Source: Alphaproteobacteria bacterium UBA3773
GTDB lineage: Bacteria; Pseudomonadota; Alphaproteobacteria; RF32; CAG-239
Assembly: GCA_002372275.1 (NCBI GenBank)
Contig: DFFP01000031.1
Coordinates: forward strand, 1-37,934
Reading direction: 5' to 3'
Length of the DNA: 37,934 nt
Shown: positions 32,790 through 37,934 of the stretch, piece after piece
Position numbering within the stretch: position 1 is the stretch's first letter
How the letters are laid out: each line of letters begins with the position of its first letter
Made by a program: the position numbers and the translations under genes
The notes under the pieces: model-generated
Told to the model about the DNA's origin: nothing
The model's database searches: none
What the model saw: the letters and a program-made list of their open reading frames with translations, nothing else

Positions 32790-32964
32790 GATTGAAAGCG
32801 GTGAGTAGAGATTTGAACTCACAAAAGTGAGTTCGGGGACGAAGCGAAAGGCGGGCGGGAGAACGCCGGTTTGGCGAAGCCGAATGAGCGAGGAGGGCGA
32901 AGCTTGTCTGAGCCTATCTCACTCTATCCGAAGTAAAAAAAGACACCCTCAAAGGGTGTTTTTT
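32790..32964 (+). repeat. GC-rich insert plus duplicated tRNA-Ser 3' end and terminator
   Basis: ATCTCACTCTATCCG of the tRNA (32740-32754) recurs exactly at 32916-32930. The terminator hairpin with flanking AAAAAGACACCC recurs at 32937-32964. The bases between are strikingly GC-rich (for example GGCGGGCGGGAGAACGCCGG) and hold the hairpin GAACTCAC/GTGAGTTC (32815-32834). No reading frame of note is present. It looks like the footprint of an insertion or recombination at the tRNA 3' end. Confidence 0.7.
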
Positions 32965-32987
32965 GTTATTGAAGAATAAACTTGGTT

Positions 32988-33010
32988 CGAACTCTTGGGT
33001 CAAGAGTTCG
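32988..33010. repeat. Perfect palindrome CGAACTCTTG-GGT-CAAGAGTTCG
   Basis: A 10-bp stem with a 3-base loop, followed by GGGGAGGG. It resembles the hairpin at 32815, which is followed by GGGGACG; both contain GAGTTCGGGG, like a tRNA T-loop. Confidence 0.6.
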
Positions 33011-33034
33011 GGGAGGGAAGGTTAGAATAAAACA

Positions 33035-33066
33035 TAAAAAAAAACTCGGGGGTTGCCCGAGTTTTG
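33035..33066 (-). terminator. Terminator of rpmG
   Basis: Minus strand AAACTCGGG-CAACC-CCCGAGTTT followed by a T-run, 28 bases after the rpmG stop. Confidence 0.9.
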
Positions 33067-33093
33067 AAAATAAAAACTTTCTTGAAAAAGAAA

Positions 33094-33261
33094 TTACTTT
33101 AATTTCTTTTCAACAAATTCTTCATGTTTTTTAGATTTTTTATCATACTTTTTCAAAGTAAGCTTTTCAGGATGCGTTCTCGGATTCTTTTCTGCAAGAT
33201 AGAATGTTCCCGTACCTGCTGTGCTTTCTAATTTGATTTTAACTTTAACTGCTTTTGCCAT
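33094..33261 (-). CDS. rpmG: 50S ribosomal protein L33
   Basis: The 55-residue protein translates to MAKAVKVKIKLESTAGTGTF, continuing YLAEKNPRTHPEKLTLKKYD and ending EEFVEKKLK. This is the full L33 sequence pattern, and 55 residues is the normal length. It is the zinc-free form: the CxxC pairs of C+ paralogues are absent. AAAAGAG precedes the ATG at 33261, and a strong terminator follows the stop. It is a single-gene unit. Confidence 0.96.
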   Translation of the reverse strand: MAKAVKVKIKLESTAGTGTFYLAEKNPRTHPEKLTLKKYDKKSKKHEEFVEKKLK

Positions 33262-33342
33262 TTTTTTACTCTTTTAAAATGAAATTAATTAAAACGTTTG
33301 TGCGTCATCATACTTATTTTAAGTGCGTTGTCAAGATATTTT

Positions 33343-34404
33343 TCATATCCCCGTTTTTAAATATTGAACGGCCCTTGTGATATCTTCTTCATTTTTAAAT
33401 CTGTCTTCTTTGGCGCAGTCTTCTTTTTGCGAGGCACAAATTTGAGGGGTTAAGCCCGTTTGATTGATTTTTAAGCCGGACGGTGTGTAAAAATATGAGG
33501 TTGTAACGGAAATGGCTCTGTCGGAATCCATTTTTTTGACGTCTTGGACCGTTCCTTTACCGTATGTTTGGGTACCAATTAAAACAGCCCTGTTTTGATC
33601 CATCAGCGCGCCTGCCAAAACTTCGGCCGCGGAAGCGGACAGGCCGTCAACCAAAATCACAATCGGTTTTTGAGAAAAAATATCTCCTTTGCCGGCCGTA
33701 AAGTATTGCGGGGCGGTCTTTTCGCTTAAAGTATAGGCGATAATTCCTTCATCTAAAAATAAATCGGCTGTGCTTAATGCTTCATTAAGTAAACCGCCGT
33801 GATTTCCTCTTAAATCAAGAATGAGGCCTTTGCATTTGGAACATTCCATCACGCTTGTTTTGATTTTTTCGGTTGTGCCTTTTTTGAAATTTATAACGCG
33901 GATAAGTAAATATTCGTCTATGAAGCGTGAGGCAAAATGACGCCTGATTTTAAGTGGTTTGCTTTCATCGGTCGATGTGGTAAAAGTGCTGAAATAATTG
34001 GAATATCCGTCCATCCCTTCAATCGCTTTTTGTGCAAATTTGTCGGGCATTTCAAAATCGTGAACGCTGATGCTTTTTGAAATTTTTTGCGCTTCGTTTA
34101 AGACGTTTTGGCACCAGTCGGCCCATGTTTGAAGATTTTCATCTTCAGATGGAAAAGGAATGCTTTTGATTTTTTTATCATTATAGTAAAGTAAAAGCTC
34201 GTTTTCTTTTTCTTCTGTTTTCAGATTTTGATCCGTTTCATTTAAGGCTCTTAGACCTTTAAGTGCAATTTCTCTTAAACTGACGGAATTGATGTAATCT
34301 TGAGATAAACTCGAAAAAACTTCAAAAATAACATCGGTCTGCGCAAGGCTCGGACAAACAGATAAAAAATACAAAATACAAACTAAAATGCCGGTTCTTT
34401 TCAT
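33343..34404 (-). CDS. S41 C-terminal processing peptidase lacking a PDZ domain
   Basis: The 353-residue serine protease has a signal peptide (MKRTGILVCILYFLSVCPSLAQ), so it is periplasmic. The core has LILDLRGNHGGLLNEAL, the nucleophile S258 in DGLSASAAEVLAG and the base K283 in TYGKGTVQ, spaced 25 residues as in Tsp. After MDGYSNYFS, where CtpA-type enzymes normally have a PDZ domain of about 90 residues, it goes straight to the core strand EYLLIRVINF. PDZ-mediated substrate choice must thus be replaced. The xthA stop lies 3 bases upstream, so they form an operon. The start has no strong ribosome site and may be coupled. Confidence 0.85.
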   Translation of the reverse strand: MKRTGILVCILYFLSVCPSLAQTDVIFEVFSSLSQDYINSVSLREIALKGLRALNETDQNLKTEEKENELLLYYNDKKIKSIPFPSEDENLQTWADWCQNVLNEAQKISKSISVHDFEMPDKFAQKAIEGMDGYSNYFSTFTTSTDESKPLKIRRHFASRFIDEYLLIRVINFKKGTTEKIKTSVMECSKCKGLILDLRGNHGGLLNEALSTADLFLDEGIIAYTLSEKTAPQYFTAGKGDIFSQKPIVILVDGLSASAAEVLAGALMDQNRAVLIGTQTYGKGTVQDVKKMDSDRAISVTTSYFYTPSGLKINQTGLTPQICASQKEDCAKEDRFKNEEDITRAVQYLKTGI

Positions 34405-34406
34405 TT

Positions 34407-35174
34407 TCAGTCCTCAAAAACAGCAGTTAAAGGAGTATGGTCAGAGGGTTTTTCTTTGGCGCGAAGTTTTTTATCGGGCGCGCAGGTTTTTAATTTTTCG
34501 AGCATAGAGGCCGAAAGATAAAAATAATCGATTCGCATGCCGTAATCATTTGAAAAAGCAAACGGCCCGTAGTCCCAATAGGTGTAGCCGTTTTCGGTTT
34601 GATAAAGTGTGCGGTAGGCATCATAAAAGCCCAAAAAGTTAAGAGCCGTTAAGCGGTTGCGCACCGATTTTTGGCACAGCGCGTTGTTTTTGAAAGGTTC
34701 TTCGTCATATACGTCTTGCGCGCTCAGAATCACATTAAAATCGCCGCCGAAAATAATATTTTGATGTGTGGCCAGCAAATTTTGAGCGTGTTGATAAAAA
34801 GCGTCCATAAATTTGAGTTTGTATTCAAATTTTTCGGTGCCGACAGGGTTGCCGTTTGGCATGTAAACAGAGGCAATAATGATGTCGTGATATAAAATTT
34901 CAAGGTATCTGGCCTGAGGGTCTTCAAAATTCGGCAAATTCTCATTTCGGATGATGGCTTTTTCTTTTGTTAAGACCGCAACGCCGTTATACCCCTTTTG
35001 TCCCAAAACATAGGCTTGGTAACCGCTTGTATTGATTTCAAAAAAAGGAAAAGCGTTGTATTCGGTTTTGATTTCTTGAAGCAAAACAACATCCGGTTCT
35101 TCTTGTCTTAACCAATTTAAGAAAGACGGTAACCTTGCGTGGATGGAATTGATGTTAAAAGTTGATATTTTCAT
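34407..35174 (-). CDS. xthA: Exodeoxyribonuclease III
   Basis: This is a 255-residue AP endonuclease and 3'-5' exonuclease of base-excision repair. It starts MKISTFNINSIHARL, has the metal ligand E34 (LLQEIKTE), GGDFNV with catalytic Asp and Asn, the DYFYLS segment and the D245-H246 end (PSDHTPLTAVF). All catalytic motifs are intact and length fits. It is first of a two-gene operon with the S41 peptidase, and divergent from the SPOR gene with about 105 bases between the starts. Confidence 0.93.
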   Translation of the reverse strand: MKISTFNINSIHARLPSFLNWLRQEEPDVVLLQEIKTEYNAFPFFEINTSGYQAYVLGQKGYNGVAVLTKEKAIIRNENLPNFEDPQARYLEILYHDIIIASVYMPNGNPVGTEKFEYKLKFMDAFYQHAQNLLATHQNIIFGGDFNVILSAQDVYDEEPFKNNALCQKSVRNRLTALNFLGFYDAYRTLYQTENGYTYWDYGPFAFSNDYGMRIDYFYLSASMLEKLKTCAPDKKLRAKEKPSDHTPLTAVFED

Positions 35175-35280
35175 GGACTTCAGTTTAGCGAAAAATTTTA
35201 TTTATTCAACCTCGATTTTAAGTGATTATAAAGTTTTTTATACTATATTACCCGCAAATAGAAAAAAAGAAGGTATGGCC

Positions 35281-36225
35281 ATGAAAGATTTTTTTTCAAA
35301 CCCGAAAGAAGAAGAATATTTAAGCGAATTTAAGCAAAAAGTTGCGCAGGAAATGCAAGATGACCTCAAAGCAAGAGAACGTGATTTGGAGCGCTCGCGT
35401 AACGGACTTATCGGCTCGATTGCAGGCGTTGTTTTGGCGTTTTTGGTCAGCTGGTTTATTTTGCTGCCGCATTTCGGATTGAATCAAAATAAAGAAATTC
35501 CGATTATTCGAAGACCGATTTTGCCGGTTAAGATTCAACCGAGCGAACCGGGGGGAATGGAAATTGCTAATCAGGATAAAACAGTTTATTCTTTGGTTGA
35601 AAAAAATGAAACACTTGATACCAAGGTGGAGAGCTTGTTACCCCCGCCGGAGGCGCCGCAGATGCCTGTGATTTCGGCAGAAGAAGTTGAAGAAACAGTC
35701 GGTGAAGCAGGAAATAAAAAAGGGGAAAAAGAGCTGATTCAAGGTGTTTCTACAACCGCAACCGAACAAATTAAAGTGCCGGCCAAACTTTCGGTTATTG
35801 ATGTGAACGTTTTAACAACCAATGAGCCTTTGACCGTGAAGGAAAAAACAGAAGAAAAAGAGCCGGAAAATGTTCAAAACACAGTTCAAGCTCAAGTAAA
35901 AGAGCAAAATGTTCCAGAAGCCAAGCCTGAGCCTGCCGTGCGCGTGGAAGAAGTGAAAAAAGCAGAAATTAAAACGCCGGTAATTGCAAAAGGAACATGG
36001 TATTTACAATTAATGGCTTCAACACAAAAAGCAGCTGTGGAAAAAGGTTATCAGACACTGATGGGACAATATCCGAATCTTAAAAGTCTTTCTTATCGGA
36101 TTGAGACGGGCGCGGACGGCTTAAATCGCTTAAAAGTCGGGGCTTTTAACTCAAGAGATGAGGCGGATAAATTATGCGGTCAAATCAAAGCAAAGGGCGG
36201 AACCTGTCTTGTTAAACAAAACTGA
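35281..36225 (+). CDS. SPOR-domain membrane protein
   Basis: The 314-residue protein has a charged cytoplasmic start, one membrane helix at about 40-61 (GLIGSIAGVVLAFLVSWFIL), and a long Glu/Lys/Pro/Val-rich periplasmic linker. A C-terminal SPOR domain (about 237-314) has WYLQLMASTQKAAVEKGYQT and RLKVGAFNSRDEADKLCGQI. SPOR domains bind denuded septal peptidoglycan, so a division-site role is likely. I choose the ATG at 35281, with AAGG 8 bases upstream; 35275 is possible, and the frame to 35143 is not needed. nagZ overlaps its end by 17 bases. Confidence 0.85.
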   Translation: MKDFFSNPKEEEYLSEFKQKVAQEMQDDLKARERDLERSRNGLIGSIAGVVLAFLVSWFILLPHFGLNQNKEIPIIRRPILPVKIQPSEPGGMEIANQDKTVYSLVEKNETLDTKVESLLPPPEAPQMPVISAEEVEETVGEAGNKKGEKELIQGVSTTATEQIKVPAKLSVIDVNVLTTNEPLTVKEKTEEKEPENVQNTVQAQVKEQNVPEAKPEPAVRVEEVKKAEIKTPVIAKGTWYLQLMASTQKAAVEKGYQTLMGQYPNLKSLSYRIETGADGLNRLKVGAFNSRDEADKLCGQIKAKGGTCLVKQN

Positions 36226-37264
36226 TATACTCTCAGCCGTTCTTTCTGTTTCTGGGCCTGTTTTAACCGATGAGGAAAAAAGGTTTTTGAATAAATCAAA
36301 TCCGCTCGGCGTGATTTTGTTTAAACGAAATATTCAAAATAAAACACAGCTCAAAAATCTGATTGAAAGTATTAAAAATTCTGTCGGCAGAGATGATGTT
36401 TTGATTGCACTTGATGAAGAAGGCGGACGTGTGGACAGGCTGGCATTGGGCGGTTTTAAGCCGTATGCTTCGCAAGCGACACTCTCGAAAATTAAAAGCG
36501 AAGAGATTATTGAAGCACATGCCGCGTTGATTGCACAAGATATGCACTCGATTAAGGCTAATTTGAATTTTGCGCCTGTGCTTGATGTGAGCTTTGAAAA
36601 TACGTCTGCCGTTTTAGATCAAAGAACGTTTGGCTCAGATCCTGAAATAACCGCAAAATATGGGCGCACAATGTGGCAAACATACGTGAAAAACGGGATT
36701 TGTCCGTGTATCAAGCATATGCCGGGGCACGGCAAGGCAAAATCGGATACGCATCTTGAAACAGCCGTGATTGACCTTGAGCTTAAAGATTTGGAAGATG
36801 ACTTTTTACCGTTTATTTTAAATAAAGATTGTCCGGCGGCAATGACAGCGCATATCATTATTAAAAAAGTTGATGATAAGCCCGTCACCGTTTCGAAAAA
36901 AGCGATTAGCGAAATTATCAGAGGGCGGCTTGATTATCAGGAATTTTTGTTTTCAGATGCACTTGAAATGAATGCCTTAAAAGGTTCGCCTTATCAAAGA
37001 GCCGAAGCCTCTCTTGAAGCAGGTGTGGATGCGGTTTGTTATTGCAAAGGGGATATGAAAGGCTTAAATGAGGTTTATGAAACAAAAAGATTTTTAAGCG
37101 ACAAATCACTTGAAAAATTTGAAAAAATCAAAAAAATTTTTGTAGGCTATAAAATGCAAACAAATCTTGATTTATTAAGAGAAAAATATTATGCTTATGT
37201 CAGTCCGTTTGAAACTAAATCCGCCGGAAAAGATGCAACGGAAGTTTTGTTTAATGTTACATAA
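36209..37264 (+). CDS. nagZ: Beta-N-acetylhexosaminidase NagZ (GH3)
   Basis: This cytoplasmic enzyme removes GlcNAc from peptidoglycan recycling products. Motifs are NPLGVILFKRNI, ALDEEGGRVDRL, the GH3/NagZ signature KHMPGHGKAKSDTHLE with the catalytic Asp-His pair, and the nucleophile Asp in FSDALEMNAL. I prefer the TTG at 36209 (351 residues), which puts the usual short lead before SGPVLTDEE and has AAAGGGCGG upstream; an ATG at 36158 inside the SPOR gene is the alternative. SPOR-nagZ followed by tat genes is known in alphaproteobacteria, though scpA and scpB, usual between nagZ and tatA, are missing here. Confidence 0.92.
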   Translation: MLNKTDILSAVLSVSGPVLTDEEKRFLNKSNPLGVILFKRNIQNKTQLKNLIESIKNSVGRDDVLIALDEEGGRVDRLALGGFKPYASQATLSKIKSEEIIEAHAALIAQDMHSIKANLNFAPVLDVSFENTSAVLDQRTFGSDPEITAKYGRTMWQTYVKNGICPCIKHMPGHGKAKSDTHLETAVIDLELKDLEDDFLPFILNKDCPAAMTAHIIIKKVDDKPVTVSKKAISEIIRGRLDYQEFLFSDALEMNALKGSPYQRAEASLEAGVDAVCYCKGDMKGLNEVYETKRFLSDKSLEKFEKIKKIFVGYKMQTNLDLLREKYYAYVSPFETKSAGKDATEVLFNVT

Positions 37265-37276
37265 AGGAGAATATTC

Positions 37277-37474
37277 ATGTTAGAATGGTTGCTTGTTATT
37301 ATTTGTGTTGTGTTGATTTTTCAGGCACATAAATTGCCGAGCGTTAAAAATGATTTGAAAGATTTGGCAGGTAAAGGTTTGGAAGCCGCTAAAAAAGGTA
37401 AAGAAAAAACCGAGAAAAAATTGGCTGAACTCAAAGAAAAAGCTGAGAAAAAAGAAGATTCGAAAGAAGATTAG
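37277..37474 (+). CDS. tatA: TatA-like twin-arginine translocase subunit, divergent
   Basis: The 65-residue protein has an N-terminal membrane helix (MLEWLLVIICVVLIF), a hinge, an amphipathic helix (LPSVKNDLKDLAGKGLEAAK) and a charged Lys/Glu tail: the TatA/E plan. The usual hinge FG-x-x-LP is here FQAHKLP, so the near-universal Gly after Phe is replaced by Gln. It sits 12 bases after nagZ with AAAGGAG, where tatA is found in other alphaproteobacteria. A terminator follows, so tatB and tatC are not in this operon. It could be TatB-like or a diverged paralogue. Confidence 0.68.
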   Translation: MLEWLLVIICVVLIFQAHKLPSVKNDLKDLAGKGLEAAKKGKEKTEKKLAELKEKAEKKEDSKED

Positions 37475-37496
37475 TTTTCTTAAAAAAAAATTTTAT

Positions 37497-37520
37497 AGCC
37501 GCCTTCGGGCGGTTTTTTTT
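37497..37520 (+). terminator. Terminator of the SPOR-nagZ-tatA operon
   Basis: CCGCC-TTCG-GGCGG with a stable tetraloop, followed by eight T. Confidence 0.92.
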
Positions 37521-37522
37521 GT

Positions 37523-37551
37523 TTGACTTGGTTTTAATTTTAAGACATAAT
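37523..37551 (+). promoter_or_regulatory. Promoter of structured RNA copy B
   Basis: TTGACT (37523-37528), 17-base spacer, CATAAT (37546-37551), each 5 of 6 to consensus. The first hairpin begins 8 bases downstream, the same distance as in copy A. Confidence 0.75.
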
Positions 37552-37557
37552 GAAAAA

Positions 37558-37720
37558 TGACAAGCCGATGGCTTGTTGTGTTCAACAAAACACTTTCTAT
37601 ACATAACTCCTTGAAACGGGAGTGAATGAAATAAGGCATTTTTTGCACGAATAAATTCGGCTGTGTATAGACGGCTTTTGTTGACTCCCACTTTGGATTT
37701 TTTTTCAAAGTGATTTTTTT
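37558..37720 (+). ncRNA. Structured small RNA, copy B, family not recognised
   Basis: An RNA of about 160 nt with the same plan as copy A. P1 is ACAAGCC/GGCTTGT (37560-37576). P2 is GTGTT/AACAC (37578-37593). P3 is ACTCC/GGAGT (37606-37623). The islands ATAAGG (37631) and CACGAATAA (37646) follow, then P4 GCTGT/ACGGC (37660-37675). TTTGTTGACTCCC (37677-37689) leads into the terminator CACTTTG/CAAAGTG with seven T. Stem sequences differ from copy A but pairing is kept, which is the sign of selected structure. GGGAGT (37618-37623) can pair upstream or with ACTCCC (37684-37689). The next gene starts 115 bases later, after a palindrome, so a trans-acting RNA is as likely as a leader. Confidence 0.72.
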
Positions 37721-37731
37721 ATTTATTTAGC

Positions 37732-37770
37732 CCCCTAACTCGAACAGCTCTGCTGTTCTCAGGGGTGACA
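37732..37770. repeat. REP-like palindrome
   Basis: GAACAGC-TCT-GCTGTTC (37742-37758) inside CCCCT/AGGGG (37732-37765), then GTGACAG. The ending resembles the GATGACAG of the 25.7 kb cluster. Confidence 0.6.
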
Positions 37771-37834
37771 GATAAGGGGAAAAGAGGAATGGACCCAGAC
37801 GTCGGACACGGGTTAAATTTTAAGGAGAAAAGTT

Positions 37835-37934
37835 ATGAAAATGAATCGAATTTTATTTTATAGCGTAATTAGCGGGGTGTTTCTATCCGCACAAGCGTTT
37901 GCTGATGTGACATCCGGAACGTGCGGCGATAATT
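37835..37934 (+). CDS. Secreted or surface protein, N-terminal fragment
   Basis: Only 33 residues are inside the window. A signal peptide (MKMNRILFYSVISGVFLSAQ, cut after AFA) is followed by DVTSGTCGDN. The SGTCGDN start is often seen in BspA-type leucine-rich-repeat surface proteins, so that is my guess, but too little is visible to be sure. AAGGAG (37822-37827) stands at good spacing; an ATG 6 bases further on is an alternative start. Confidence 0.6.
   Translation, partial: MKMNRILFYSVISGVFLSAQAFADVTSGTCGDN

Overview
The window reads as a contiguous piece of chromosome from a low-GC (roughly 40 percent by eye) alphaproteobacterium. The class is supported by a GTTC-N7-GTTC LexA operator in front of lexA, the orders lpxC-bamD-recN and SPOR-nagZ-tatA, and short RumA-type RNA methyltransferase and 55-residue L33 proteins. 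My guess, from general resemblance only, is an uncultured gut or host-associated lineage. Most genes are housekeeping; promoters close to TTGACA-N16/18-TATAAT and clear intrinsic terminators can be read directly.

Layout. 1-3.5 kb (+): the 3' end of pgsA with an unusual lysine-rich tail, an OmpR/EnvZ-like two-component pair, and a TPR protein. 3.5-8.2 kb (-): a four-TM duplicated membrane protein, then yfgM-like, bamB and der, an order shared with E. coli. 8.4-14.2 kb (+): diguanylate cyclase, RNA m5U methyltransferase, lipoprotein, transketolase, ssb. 14.3-15.3 kb: an orphan ORF of distinctly higher GC bracketed by terminators, and a small membrane protein. 15.4-20.3 kb (-): outer-membrane beta-barrel, glmM, small membrane protein, then an SOS-controlled lexA / degenerate response regulator / RNase D operon. 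20.4-24.1 kb (+): RNase P RNA directly followed by lpxC, bamD and recN. 24.1-31.0 kb: accessory region with a structured small RNA, an HTH protein, a heat-shock pair, three copies of a repetitive extragenic palindrome, and a two-gene cassette coding for a membrane-anchored GH24-lysozyme/TPR protein and a 1092-residue partner. 31.0-37.9 kb: flavodoxin-like reductase, RgpF-like protein, tRNA-Ser with a duplicated 3' end, rpmG, a PDZ-less S41 peptidase, xthA, SPOR protein, nagZ, a divergent tatA, a second copy of the structured RNA, and the start of a secreted protein.

The main candidate for something undescribed is the pair of RNAs at about 24237-24395 and 37558-37720. They share little primary sequence, but have the same order of hairpins, the same conserved islands (ATAAGG, CACGAATAA, TTTGTT[A/G]ACTCCC), their own sigma70-type promoters at matching distance, and intrinsic terminators. 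In each, a central GGGAGT can pair either with an upstream ACTCC or a downstream ACTCCC. The second candidate is the repeat-flanked lysozyme/giant-protein cassette. Gene functions come from motif recognition only; no database search was possible.
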